A stretch of 39,508 bases of DNA from Acidilobaceae archaeon (GCA_027082825.1 JALWTO010000048.1:1-39508); one strand, 5' to 3'; positions 7,659 to 15,774 are shown, counted from the stretch's first letter. A program made the numbers and translations. Notes: generated from the letters alone by a model not told the origin.

Positions 7659-8081
7659 ATGAAGGTAGCAAAGGCTAATTCTAAGGAGAAGATATTTTCA
7701 TATGTCTTATACCGTAAAAGATACTATCCCATCATACCAATAATAATTGAAGGTAGGGAAAGAACCGTTGTCCATGCTCTAGTGGATAGCGGTGCCGCTA
7801 TAAGCCTTTTTCATACAAGTATCGCCGATGATGTGGGGATAGACTTGGAGGATGCAGAACAAGTGTATCTTGCAGGTATAGGAGGCTATATTAGAGCATA
7901 TGTTAAGAAGCAAGTGAAAGTATCAATAGAAGGACTAAGAAGAATTACGGTTCCGATAGCATTTACAGAATACATAGCTTCCGATATAGCAATACTGGGC
8001 CGTCAAGGCTTCTTCGAAGCCTTTGAAATAATATTTAGAGAGTGGGAGAAAAAGCTAATAATAAGACTCAGAGACATCTAG
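7659..8081 (+). CDS. Retropepsin-like aspartic protease domain protein
   Basis: 140-aa single-domain protein. The motif LVDSGAAISLF at 41-51 gives the catalytic D43-S-G-A of retroviral-type (clan AA) aspartic proteases, and ILGRQGFFEAF near the C-terminus is the matching flap-side GR-x-G-F signature of these small prokaryotic proteins. They act as homodimers because one chain supplies one Asp. No signal peptide, so it is probably cytosolic. It follows the DUF5678-like gene, a recurrent archaeal pair. Ribosome site is weak (AAAGG at 7645-7649). Substrate unknown. Confidence 0.8.
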   Translation: MKVAKANSKEKIFSYVLYRKRYYPIIPIIIEGRERTVVHALVDSGAAISLFHTSIADDVGIDLEDAEQVYLAGIGGYIRAYVKKQVKVSIEGLRRITVPIAFTEYIASDIAILGRQGFFEAFEIIFREWEKKLIIRLRDI

Positions 8082-8183
8082 TACGTTAACTGATAGCAGT
8101 TTGAGAGCAGTAAAACACAACTAAGTAGCTACAAGGACTTCAACATGCATTAAAACCAAAATGATAAACATATGATTGCAAAA

Positions 8184-8261
8184 TGGCGGGCCCGCCGGGA
8201 TTTGAACCCGGGACTTCCGGCTCCGCAGGCCGGCGCCCTATCCTAGCTGAGCTACGGGCCC
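8184..8261 (-). tRNA. tRNA-Arg (anticodon GCG), CCA encoded
   Basis: Full cloverleaf on the minus strand: acceptor GGGCCCG/CGGGCCC, D stem GCUC/GGGC, anticodon stem CCGGC/GCCGG with loop CUGCGGA (anticodon GCG, reads CGC), 5-nt variable region, T stem CCGGG/CCCGG with UUCAAAU, G73 and genomic CCA. No intron. Its 3' 31 nt recur exactly at 6885-6915. TATA-like TTTAAAAAAAC lies about 35 nt upstream (near 8292-8302). Confidence 0.97.
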
Positions 8262-8698
8262 TTCTATTTAGTGTCTTAATATTAGAGAAAAGTTTTTTTA
8301 AACAAAAGCCTTTAAGATATTCTCAAATAACTGTTTATTCAAAATGGCTTGAAACATTTTATATTCATTTAAAATCTCATGATCACGTTTACTTGCCATG
8401 ATATTTGCTTTAACCTTAAAAAGCCAAAATTTACTTTATGTTTCTTTAACACTTTATAATGAGTCATGTATTAGTATCGAAATTCCATCTATGTTTCTGC
8501 GATCAGGAGAGTATTTTATATGCGTAATCTTGTATTGGAAATAGGAATCATCAATAAGTCTAAATAATACTACAATGCATAAGATGTGTAAAATTATCAA
8601 ATCTATAGAGGCATTAAGAATATATAGAACAGACTGAAACAAACCTAACTCTTATATATTTGTCTTTATAGTTTTCAGAGTGGTTAGGAGGTGGGTAC
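8262..8698. other. Intergenic region, no gene seen
   Basis: AT-rich. It holds the minus-strand promoter of tRNA-Arg (near 8292-8302) and, at the right end, TATA-like CTTATATA (8651-8658) plus TAGGAGGTG (8684-8692) for the symporter operon. All reading frames are short and lack ribosome sites; I see nothing else. Confidence 0.5.
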
Positions 8699-8902
8699 AT
8701 GGTAGACAAAGAGAGAAAGCTGGTTGCAATAATTCTGGGCTCCATACCGTGGATAGCGTATATAATAATATCGCCCTTATTCAATAGAGCTAAACCTCTG
8801 ATAGCTGGCATGCCTCCATTGATGTTTTGGGATACTATCTGGATGGCATTAACATCTCTGTGTCTGTTCCTCGCATATAAAGTGGAGTTTGGAGGGCGAT
8901 AG
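8699..8902 (+). CDS. DUF3311 family small subunit of a sodium:solute symporter
   Basis: 67 aa with two transmembrane helices (about residues 7-27 and 40-60) joined by a short loop containing PLFNRAKPLIAGMPPL. Such DUF3311 proteins are regularly encoded directly upstream of SSS-family monocarboxylate or pantothenate-type permeases and are presumed accessory subunits. Here the permease starts 2 nt after the stop codon, so translation is probably coupled. ATG start with TAGGAGGTG 6 nt upstream; TATA-like CTTATATA at 8651-8658. Confidence 0.85.
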   Translation: MVDKERKLVAIILGSIPWIAYIIISPLFNRAKPLIAGMPPLMFWDTIWMALTSLCLFLAYKVEFGGR

Positions 8903-8904
8903 GA

Positions 8905-10344
8905 TTGAATGAAACTGCCCTTTCACTATCAATAATATTTACATGGATAGGAGTGACGTTAATAGTTGGTGTGTTGGCAGGAATAAAGAGAAAGTTTAAT
9001 TTAGAAGGATATCTTGTTTCTGGAAGGGCTCTCGGAGCATTATTCCTGTATACTTTGATGGCTGCAGAAATCTACAGTGCTTACGCTTTCTTAGGAGTTG
9101 CAGGGTGGGCATATAGTTTTGGTATGCCAATAATGTATGCATTTGGTTATGGATCCCTTGCATATGCATTTGGTTATTTCTATGCAAAACATGTATGGAA
9201 AGCAGGAAAAAAGTTTGGATATGTAACCCAAGCAGACTACTTTATGCATAGATTTGGAAGTAAGGCGTTAGCCGTATTTACTGCCTTAATAGGAATCATA
9301 TTTATCATACCCTATGTACAGCTACAACTTCAGGGACTAGGATATATACTTCATGTAGGTTCTCTTAATACTTTGTCCATAAACTTAGGTATGACTATAG
9401 CTCTGATAGTGGTGTTAATCTATGTTTATACAAGTGGACTTAGGGGAATAGCTTGGACTAACTTTCTCCAAGGTATATTTATGTTCATAATTGCCTGGGG
9501 TGTCGTCTTTGCAATACCTTTCATAAAATTTGGAGGGATAGGGCCTCTTTTCGAGAAACTTTTGGAAACTAAGCCTCAGATGCTTTATTTGCATCCTCCT
9601 TTGGGGCTAACATGGTATTTATCAACAATGATACTCTCAGGCCTTGGATTCTTTATCTGGCCACATCTCTGGCCTAGCATTTTTGGAGCCAAAGATATAA
9701 AGCCCTTAAAGAAGACATATGTAGTTCTACCATTATACTCATTCTTCATGTTGCCCGTGGTCCTTGCTGGACTAACAGTTGTTGCTGCTGGACTGAAAAT
9801 TTCAGTTCCTGATGAGGCTATTCTTAAGGCTGTTGAGCTTGCTTATCCTAAATGGGTCTTAGGAGTCGTTGGAGCAGCAGGATTTGCCGCGGCAGCTTCA
9901 ACAGCAAGTGCCATAATATTGGCTGCAGCAGGGCTCACAGCAAGTAATATATACAGGATAGCCAAACCTTCAGCATCTGATAGGGAACTTGTTCTGACCA
10001 GTCGACTTTTCGTGGTATTCTACGCTCTCCTAGCACTAACATTGGCTATTGTTGCTAGAGGAAGACTTGTTGCACTTCTGTTACTCGGTTATTCAGGGAT
10101 AACACAGATGTTTCCTGGTGCAGTACTAGGAATGTTCTGGAGAAGAATCAACAAGTGGAATGTGTCTGCAGGTCTAATAGCTGGGCTTGCAACAATAATT
10201 TATCTGAAGTTCTTTGGTCCTGGAAACTATCTAGGTATACACTTCGGTCTTTGGGGACTCATAGTCAACTTTATTGTAGTTTTAATAGGAGCCATTTTCA
10301 TTAAAGGAGATAAAAGCTTTGACGAATTCAAAAAGGAGTCTTGA
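8905..10344 (+). CDS. Sodium:solute symporter (SSS family, MctP-like organic acid permease)
   Basis: 479 aa with about 13 transmembrane helices. The helix GFAAAASTASAIILAAAG (about residues 329-346) carries the Ser/Thr-rich segment that in SSS transporters forms part of a sodium site, and the N-terminal SGRALGALFL and WAYSFGMPIMYAFGYG stretches fit the family. The DUF3311 partner argues for the monocarboxylate (lactate, pyruvate, propionate) branch. TTG start; GGAGG at 8891-8895. Ion and substrate are inferred from homology only. It shares a short T-rich intergenic with the convergent ATPase gene. Confidence 0.88.
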   Translation: MNETALSLSIIFTWIGVTLIVGVLAGIKRKFNLEGYLVSGRALGALFLYTLMAAEIYSAYAFLGVAGWAYSFGMPIMYAFGYGSLAYAFGYFYAKHVWKAGKKFGYVTQADYFMHRFGSKALAVFTALIGIIFIIPYVQLQLQGLGYILHVGSLNTLSINLGMTIALIVVLIYVYTSGLRGIAWTNFLQGIFMFIIAWGVVFAIPFIKFGGIGPLFEKLLETKPQMLYLHPPLGLTWYLSTMILSGLGFFIWPHLWPSIFGAKDIKPLKKTYVVLPLYSFFMLPVVLAGLTVVAAGLKISVPDEAILKAVELAYPKWVLGVVGAAGFAAAASTASAIILAAAGLTASNIYRIAKPSASDRELVLTSRLFVVFYALLALTLAIVARGRLVALLLLGYSGITQMFPGAVLGMFWRRINKWNVSAGLIAGLATIIYLKFFGPGNYLGIHFGLWGLIVNFIVVLIGAIFIKGDKSFDEFKKES

Positions 10345-10373
10345 AGAATCTGAGACTTTTTTTATTTAATAGA
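10345..10373. terminator. T-rich terminator between convergent genes
   Basis: 29-nt spacer between the symporter stop and the ATPase subunit K stop contains a run of seven T (GACTTTTTTTATTTAAT) for plus-strand transcripts. Archaeal termination is promoted by such oligo-T runs. Confidence 0.5.
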
Positions 10374-10718
10374 TTACTTCATTACCAATACTAAGATCCC
10401 TATTAACAATCCATATATTGCTATTCCTTCTCCAAGTGCTACTATCAAGAGTGCCATACCAGACATCTCTCTCTTCTCAGCAATAGCACTTATTGCCGAG
10501 GCTCCGGCAACTCCGACTGCGTAACCTCCTCCAAGGCCTGCAAGACCAACTGCAAGACCTGCACCTATATATCTATATCCACTTGTTGATGAGGTGGATG
10601 ATCCTCCTCCGCCTTGGGCACTTGCTACCATAGACATGCTTGTCACAATAGCTAATGCAACTGCAATTACCATAGTCGTAATCAAGATAATCTTTGCACT
10701 CTTATGACTGAATTCCAT
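10374..10718 (-). CDS. atpK: A-type ATP synthase subunit K (membrane rotor proteolipid c)
   Basis: 114 aa. A cleavable or anchor N-terminal hydrophobic segment (residues 10-33) ends in a Gly/Ser/Thr linker, then one helical hairpin: YIGAGLAVGLAGLGGGYAVG and MALLIVALGEGIAIYGLLIG. The Glu in ALGEGIAIYG is the ion-carrying carboxylate. One hairpin plus signal matches crenarchaeal proteolipids of about 100 aa. Helix 1 lacks an obvious Gln in the sodium-ligand position, which would favour proton coupling (inference). ATG start with GGAGGTGA 9 nt upstream. Other ATPase subunits are not in this window. Confidence 0.93.
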   Translation of the reverse strand: MEFSHKSAKIILITTMVIAVALAIVTSMSMVASAQGGGGSSTSSTSGYRYIGAGLAVGLAGLGGGYAVGVAGASAISAIAEKREMSGMALLIVALGEGIAIYGLLIGILVLVMK

Positions 10719-10979
10719 TACGCAGGTTCACCTCCGACATAAACCCCAGAGTCAAAAGGGATAAAAACGTTACTTGAAACAGATCAATTCATTTGTAAGA
10801 CTTTTAAGCAATTATTAATTCATAGATTTCGGTAAGGTTTGTCTTAGTTTCCATTTTATAGATTCTTAAGGTTTCTGTAGAACTTTATAGATATTTATCT
10901 TCTAGCTTCATAAAATATACTACTATAGTTAACAATACTATATTGCTTCTTAAGGAATTTGTGAGATTCTAAGAACCTT

Positions 10980-11366
10980 TTATGTTATTTTTATTTGAGA
11001 ATCTATCCATGCATCTAGGAGGGGGCATTGCCTAGGATCATAAAAGCCTTCTATCTCACAGACATCTATGTAAGGGCAAGATGCACAAGGTATATCGATT
11101 ATGCTCTTGGCGTTTATAACTACCTTTGGTACAACCTCTTTTCTTTCTCGGTAGAAAAGCCTATATGTTTTTCTACCATTAACCATTACCTGTGTTCTAC
11201 TCAGGAGGCCTTTCTTTACTAGTCTTAAAACAAGCCTAGAGCCCTCTCTGCTGTCAAGACCCAGAGTTTTCCAAAGCTCACTTTGTAAAATTCCTTTTTT
11301 CCCGCTCTTTTTTACTAGGTCAAGTGCCTTATTTTCGAGTTCATTAATATTCCTGCCTATGGTCAT
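10980..11366 (-). CDS. tfeB: Transcription factor E beta subunit (TFE-beta, RPC34/39 homologue) with Fe-S cluster motif
   Basis: A winged-helix domain (about residues 10-75: ENKALDLVKKSGKKGILQSE, then LWKTLGL) is followed by a four-cysteine cluster C94, C97, C103, C114. This architecture is that of archaeal TFE-beta, which pairs with TFE-alpha to stabilise the open promoter complex of RNA polymerase and binds a 4Fe-4S cluster. 128 aa, typical size. Start: GTG at 11375 opens the longest frame, but it lies inside AAAGGTG, which is a ribosome site 6 nt before ATG at 11366; ATG is preferred. Monocistronic. A small Fe-S DNA-binding regulator of another kind is the alternative. Confidence 0.85.
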   Translation of the reverse strand: MTIGRNINELENKALDLVKKSGKKGILQSELWKTLGLDSREGSRLVLRLVKKGLLSRTQVMVNGRKTYRLFYRERKEVVPKVVINAKSIIDIPCASCPYIDVCEIEGFYDPRQCPLLDAWIDSQIKIT

Positions 11367-11541
11367 TACTAACACCTTTACATAGATTATTTTAGTTTGA
11401 TGATCTTTCTCCCCTTTAAAATAAGATTATGAAATCAGTTGTTATAAATTTAACGAAGCAAGAACTTTTCCTTAAAATGTTTTTACTAGATTATAAGTGT
11501 GGGCCTTTAATATTTATCTAAGGGTTATACTAAACTGGAAC

Positions 11542-11560
11542 ATCAATCAGATAGATTGAT
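11542..11560. repeat. Inverted repeat downstream of the HMG-CoA reductase homologue
   Basis: ATCAATC (11542-11548) and GATTGAT (11554-11560) form a 7-bp palindrome with a 5-nt spacer in the 273-nt gap below the mevalonate operon. It resembles the ATCAGTC/GACTGAT repeat at the operon promoter (15559-15576). Role unknown: terminator-side structure or operator. Confidence 0.4.
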
Positions 11561-11648
11561 CTACTATATTCAAATAAATCAAATAGCTAAGATGTCATTT
11601 CCTGTCATTTCAAAGATTATAAGCCATATTATCTATAGTATGAATGAT

Positions 11649-12872
11649 TTAATGGCTGTTAAGCCGCTCATGGGCTGATAAGCGGACAGTAGCTAACGAA
11701 TTAAGTTCTCCTGCCAAGACTGTAGAGGCCACTATCTCAGCGAACTTAGATGCATTAATATGTGGGTTTTCTTCCGTGATACCTATTAAACTAAGGGCCT
11801 CTCTTTGCGTAGGCAGTTCTATATTTTTCTCTATAACTTCTACTTCAAGATTTGGTAGAGTGACACTTATGTAAAGAGAGCTTTCTTCTCTAATTTCTAT
11901 CCGTGTGCATCCTATACTGCTCCTAATGGCTCTAAGGAGATCCTGGCCTGTGGCCATATACATTGAAGTAATTATATCTGCAAAACGTATATTATAATTA
12001 ATGCTACAGATAGCTATGTTATTATCTATGAGATTTTCTGCAAGTTTATTGTAATAAATTTTCTCAGGGGAGGTCTTCAGAACTTTTTCTAGTATGTCAT
12101 CCTTTATTAATGCTTCTGCAATTACATATTTACCTTTGCTATGAAATTCATCAAGATAGCTGGACCCCTTGAAGCTGTCATGCAAATTCTCATCGAAAGT
12201 AATACATTTTATATTGTCTAGATTCTTCTTAAGGGTTTCACATATTTCGTTAATACCTTTTGTCAAAGAATTCTCATTGATGATATCTTCAACAAGGTAA
12301 ACATGTTTTAACCAAATAATGTTTCCAGCTATAAACGATCTGATTTCTTTAAGCTTTCCATGTTGTATGATCCTCTCGGCAGCATCTTTAAGTAACTCGA
12401 AATTCTTTTTAATCCACTCATCGATTTTTATAGCTTCAGCAAGGTTCTTAGTTTTTAAGAGAGTGTGTCTCACAATATAATTTTTTATTATCTTGACTCG
12501 AGCCCCTCCACTAAGCGTTATGGCTTCACACCCTCTATTTATTCCTGAGACAACTGCTTTCCTGGTTGTTGCTAGGGGTATGTAGAACTCTCCACTGGCA
12601 TAATCCCCGTTTATCGATAGAGGACCAACAACTGCTAAAGGTATCTGAATCGCTCCTATTGAATTTTCAATGTTTCTGCTTGCAATCTCATCAAAGTCTA
12701 ATATTGTTGAGGCTATGCTTGACAAATTAATACCTAATTTCTTTTCCAAATAAAGTCTTCTTATAAGAGTAGCTAGATTTCCATTTCCTAAAAAAGAATC
12801 AAGTTTAGGTAAGCTTAGCTTATTTTTTTCAATTTTTTTAAAAATATTTTCAATATCAACCTCTTTCTTCAC
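11649..12872 (-). CDS. HMG-CoA reductase homologue lacking catalytic Glu and Lys (probable pseudoenzyme)
   Basis: 407 aa, class I HMG-CoA reductase length and fold: IENSIGAIQIPLAVVGPL (68-85), INRGCEAI (111-118), HGKL, KGKYVIAEALI, SMYMATGQD (303-311), LPTQREALSLIG and a C-terminal VLAGELNSLA helix. Catalytic positions are abnormal. The usual TTEGALVAS reads TTRKAVVSG, so Glu is R104. The NADPH motif DAMGMN reads DIINEN (196-201). DKKP reads DEFH (241-244) with a short deletion after it, so the catalytic Lys is gone. D311 and the C-terminal H401 remain. The frame is open and uninterrupted, so this is not simple decay. GTG start overlaps the DUF35 stop by 17 nt, so it is translationally coupled to the mevalonate operon. 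Confidence 0.85.
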   Translation of the reverse strand: MKKEVDIENIFKKIEKNKLSLPKLDSFLGNGNLATLIRRLYLEKKLGINLSSIASTILDFDEIASRNIENSIGAIQIPLAVVGPLSINGDYASGEFYIPLATTRKAVVSGINRGCEAITLSGGARVKIIKNYIVRHTLLKTKNLAEAIKIDEWIKKNFELLKDAAERIIQHGKLKEIRSFIAGNIIWLKHVYLVEDIINENSLTKGINEICETLKKNLDNIKCITFDENLHDSFKGSSYLDEFHSKGKYVIAEALIKDDILEKVLKTSPEKIYYNKLAENLIDNNIAICSINYNIRFADIITSMYMATGQDLLRAIRSSIGCTRIEIREESSLYISVTLPNLEVEVIEKNIELPTQREALSLIGITEENPHINASKFAEIVASTVLAGELNSLATVRLSAHERLNSH

Positions 12873-13284
12873 TTTTTGGCACCAAAACAGGTCTAAACTT
12901 TATGGCATATCTAATTATGCCCTTATTGGTATCCTCATCCATTCTCCTTAGGACTGGCTCAACATCAATTCCTGTTTTCAATTCTTCCGGCTCAATGTCA
13001 GTCAGCTCACTTACTATTCTTAATCCTTCAATGTTCACAACACCAACTATTATTGGGGCCCTACCTCTACTCTTGCCAGGAGCTGAATAGATTATTGTAT
13101 AAGTCTCGAGTTTACCTTTATTATTTATTTCGATAAGCTCTAAATCCTTAGAGCCACAATAAGGGCATGCTGGAGCTGGTGGATAATGAAGTCTTCCACA
13201 TTTCTTACATCTGCCTGCTACAAGCCTATAGTATGTTAATCTTCTTCTCCAATGTGCTGGAACGGAGAGATCTTCAACCGTCAT
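12856..13284 (-). CDS. DUF35 OB-fold protein, scaffold of the thiolase/HMG-CoA synthase complex
   Basis: 142 aa. N-terminal WRRRLTYYRLVAGRC leads into a zinc ribbon (CKKCG ... CPYCG) followed by an OB fold (GKLETYTIIYS ... APIIVGVVNIEGLRIV). In archaea this protein bridges acetoacetyl-CoA thiolase and HMG-CoA synthase and channels the intermediate; here it lies between them and the reductase homologue. All four Zn cysteines are present. Start: a longer frame begins with TTG at 13305, but that TTG precedes AAAGGAGGTGA, the ribosome site for ATG at 13284, so ATG is used. The thiolase stop lies 7 nt upstream inside the ribosome site. Confidence 0.92.
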   Translation of the reverse strand: MTVEDLSVPAHWRRRLTYYRLVAGRCKKCGRLHYPPAPACPYCGSKDLELIEINNKGKLETYTIIYSAPGKSRGRAPIIVGVVNIEGLRIVSELTDIEPEELKTGIDVEPVLRRMDEDTNKGIIRYAIKFRPVLVPKSEERG

Positions 13285-13291
13285 ATCAGTC

Positions 13292-14440
13292 TCACCTCCT
13301 TTCAAGGAGAACTAGTCTAGATGAGGATCCAAACCCGTTGATTTGGATAGCAAGGGCTTTTGATGCATTATTCAAAGAAACCCCTTCAAATACACCGCCA
13401 AGCTGTCTTGAAAGTTCGGCAATCATGTAAACACCAGTAGCTCCTATAGGATGTCCTCTGGCTTTAAGTCCACCACTTAGGTTGATTGCTGGTCTAGAAT
13501 CCTTACTATATTTTCCATTTGCAACATCCTTAGCGGCCTCACCTTCTTTAGAGAGTCCAAGAGACTCCAATATCATCATCGCTGTTATAGTAAAGGAGTC
13601 ATGAATTTCCATAACATCAATATCAGAAATCTTTAAACCAGTCATTTCAATGAGCTTTTGATATGCCGAGATTAGGGATCCTATTTTTAACGGGTCATCC
13701 TGTGAAAATGGATTTGTGAAACCTGTTGACGATGCACAAGCCTTTATTTTGGCTAAGCCTTCTCCTCTCGAAACTTCACTATTGCTAATTACCAATGCTG
13801 CTGCACCATCTCCTAGAGGAAAAGAGTCAAGAAGCGTTATTGGATCTGCTATTGATAAAGATTTCTTGACAGCTAAGGGATCTATTGCAAATCTCAACAT
13901 GGCGTTAGGATTCTCTTTTGCATATGAGTGCATTAGTGCAGGCCAGTAGGACAGTTCATCTCTAGGAATATTATATCTATTCATATACATTCTCATCAAA
14001 AGACCTGCCATACCAGCATGTCCTATTTTATGAAGTAAAAACAGTTCTGAGTCATTAATTTTCTGAAGATCTTCGTAAACTCTCCCACTTGTAAACTCAG
14101 TTAATTTATCAACACCAATCACAAGAACATTATCAGCAACACCAGACTTTATTAGATATGTAGCAACTTCAACAGCTGCAAGTCCAGAGGCTTCTCCGTC
14201 CTCAACAGCAATTGACCTAACTCCTGTCAGTCCTATATAATTTGAGATATGTCCAGACAAGCCAAGCTGGCCTATCTCTGTGTAACTTAAACTGCTTGAA
14301 ACAACTACATAGTCTACAGAATCAAGCCCAGATTCATCCAAAGCCTTAAATGCCGCCTCGGCTGCAAGGTCCTTGAGGCTTTTTGAGTACTGCCTTCTAA
14401 CTCTTAGGATTCCTGTACCTGTCACAACAGCATTGCTCAT
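13292..14440 (-). CDS. Thiolase-family protein (acetoacetyl-CoA thiolase position) lacking the nucleophilic Cys
   Basis: 382 aa of the archaeal/SCP-x type thiolase family. Expected elements: IHDSFT with H280, GLKARGHPIGATG with H330, PLGDGAAALVIS and a C-terminal INGFGSSSRLVLL. The segment that normally reads ACASG, holding the acyl-accepting Cys, reads DGEASGLAA with E83 at that position. The partner genes (HMGS upstream by 11 nt, DUF35 downstream by 7 nt) place it in the complex that condenses two acetyl-CoA and passes acetoacetyl-CoA on. Whether E83 is a lineage trait or loss of activity cannot be told here. ATG start with GAGGTGATC upstream. Confidence 0.85.
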   Translation of the reverse strand: MSNAVVTGTGILRVRRQYSKSLKDLAAEAAFKALDESGLDSVDYVVVSSSLSYTEIGQLGLSGHISNYIGLTGVRSIAVEDGEASGLAAVEVATYLIKSGVADNVLVIGVDKLTEFTSGRVYEDLQKINDSELFLLHKIGHAGMAGLLMRMYMNRYNIPRDELSYWPALMHSYAKENPNAMLRFAIDPLAVKKSLSIADPITLLDSFPLGDGAAALVISNSEVSRGEGLAKIKACASSTGFTNPFSQDDPLKIGSLISAYQKLIEMTGLKISDIDVMEIHDSFTITAMMILESLGLSKEGEAAKDVANGKYSKDSRPAINLSGGLKARGHPIGATGVYMIAELSRQLGGVFEGVSLNNASKALAIQINGFGSSSRLVLLERR

Positions 14441-14451
14441 CTTGGATCACC

Positions 14452-15522
14452 TCAATAATAGCTTATGTACAATCTTCTGTATTTTGCATAAAGTGCATAA
14501 TCTATGGTCTTTTTCCTCAAGAGGTAATCGTTAAACTTTGGGGCTAAGTTCTTTCTCTCTTCAATAACGTCTGTAACAACAACGCTATAAGCGTCAGAAC
14601 CAGCTCCGCTTCCAAATGGTGCAACAAGAACTCTCTCTCCAGGTCTTGCCGTATCTAAGACTCTTGCTAATCCAAGTAGTGCACTAGCATTGTACGTATT
14701 TCCTATTTCTGGTGTAACCAATCCGGGTAGGACTTTTTCCTTGGGGAAACCCAGTCTTGTGGCGACTCTTAATGGGAATTTTCCGTTAGGTTGGTGAAAT
14801 ACTGCGTAATCGAAATCACTAGGTCTAAGGCCAAGCTCTTCAAGAAGTCCCTTAACAGACATTTCTATGTGATGGAAATATGCAGGTTCACCAGTGAAAC
14901 CCTCACCATGTTTTGGATAAGGTGCAAGTGCCCTTCTCCAGAAGTCTGGGGTGTCAGTCACATAGGTATAACTACCCTCAAAGTAAGCCACAGAACCTTT
15001 CCTAGATCCTATTATGTAGGCAACGGCACCGCTTGAGGCTGTGAACTCTAAAACATCTCCAGGGCTAGACTGTGCAGTGTCACTGCCTATAACTAGACCA
15101 TATTCTATCATATTAGAAGCTACAAGGCCTATTGTAGACCTAAGTCCTTCACTTGCAGCTCTACATGCAAACTCAAGATCACTAGCCATAGTCTCTGGAG
15201 TTATCCCTAAAGCTTCGGCTATTATTGTTGCACTGGGCTTTACTGCATAGGGTTTTGATTCTGTTCCAAAGAAGACAGCCCCTATCTTTCCTGGATTCAC
15301 CTTAGCTCTTTTGATCGCATTAAGGGCAGCCTCCCAACCCATCGTTACAGAATCTTCATCGAGGCCAGCTACAGCCTTTTCTTTCATGCCTAATCCTTTT
15401 TCCTGTCCAGGAGGCCATCCCCACATTCTCAGAATTTCATTCATGGGAAGCCTATAACGAGGGACATAGGTCCCCCATCCATGAATTCCAACCTTTGATT
15501 CAGGCCTCAAAATATCTTGCAC
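14452..15522 (-). CDS. Hydroxymethylglutaryl-CoA synthase
   Basis: Condenses acetyl-CoA with acetoacetyl-CoA to HMG-CoA, the committed entry to the mevalonate route to archaeal lipids. The catalytic triad appears intact: E88 in [10 protein letters not shown]120 in [12 protein letters not shown]243 in FHQPNGKFP. About 352-356 aa, normal archaeal length; N-terminal [15 protein letters not shown] is typical. First gene of the operon HMGS-thiolase-DUF35-HMGR homologue. Start is ambiguous: GTG at 15522 would give a near-leaderless message given the TATA at 15549-15555, while AAGGTG overlapping that GTG could serve TTG at 15510. Confidence 0.95.
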   Translation of the reverse strand: MQDILRPESKVGIHGWGTYVPRYRLPMNEILRMWGWPPGQEKGLGMKEKAVAGLDEDSVTMGWEAALNAIKRAKVNPGKIGAVFFGTESKPYAVKPSATIIAEALGITPETMASDLEFACRAASEGLRSTIGLVASNMIEYGLVIGSDTAQSSPGDVLEFTASSGAVAYIIGSRKGSVAYFEGSYTYVTDTPDFWRRALAPYPKHGEGFTGEPAYFHHIEMSVKGLLEELGLRPSDFDYAVFHQPNGKFPLRVATRLGFPKEKVLPGLVTPEIGNTYNASALLGLARVLDTARPGERVLVAPFGSGAGSDAYSVVVTDVIEERKNLAPKFNDYLLRKKTIDYALYAKYRRLYISYY

Positions 15523-15548
15523 CTTGCTACTCAGAGAGTCCTTCTCCT

Positions 15549-15576
15549 ATTTTAAGGTATCAGTCCATAGACTGAT
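15549..15576 (-). promoter_or_regulatory. Mevalonate-operon promoter with adjoining palindrome
   Basis: Minus-strand TATA-like CTTAAAAT (revcomp of 15549-15556) predicts initiation near 15525. Immediately upstream, overlapping the BRE side, ATCAGTC (15559-15565) and GACTGAT (15570-15576) form a 7-bp palindrome with a 4-nt spacer, a candidate operator. No regulator is identified. Confidence 0.45.
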
Positions 15577-15774
15577 GGTTTATTGGACTATTGACGAATA
15601 AAGAAGTTTCCTGAAGGCATAGATATAGTGCATTTGACGGGAAAGAAATGAAATTTTTATAGTGCCTTACCTTAAAGTTTTGAAAACTACAGTTATTCTG
15701 TGAGCAATATTAAACCTATCTTAGGGATTATTTATATACAATGAAAAGTTTATTGGAGTGGTGGGTACATTGAC

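Larger units (their letters stand above)
6885..8261. mobile_element. Probable remnant of a tRNA-integrated element between tRNA-Arg fragment and tRNA-Arg(GCG)
   Basis: A 1.38-kb segment bounded by directly repeated tRNA 3' ends (31 identical nt, same orientation). It contains a GC-rich structured stretch (about 7130-7260), a DUF5678-type gene and a retropepsin-like gene; the first gene is visibly richer in G+C than the surrounding genome. No integrase, replication or capsid gene is present, so if it was an element it is decayed or a satellite. Boundary and origin are inferred. Confidence 0.55.

Noticed and set aside
8183-8401. 72-codon plus-strand frame beginning at the tRNA-Arg 3' end
   Set aside because: It is the antisense of the tRNA (reads GPPGFEPGTS, a familiar tRNA-derived artefact).
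11593-11612. Tandem 10-bp repeat TGTCATTTCC/TGTCATTTCA
   Set aside because: Only two short imperfect copies; no partner gene or symmetry to suggest function.
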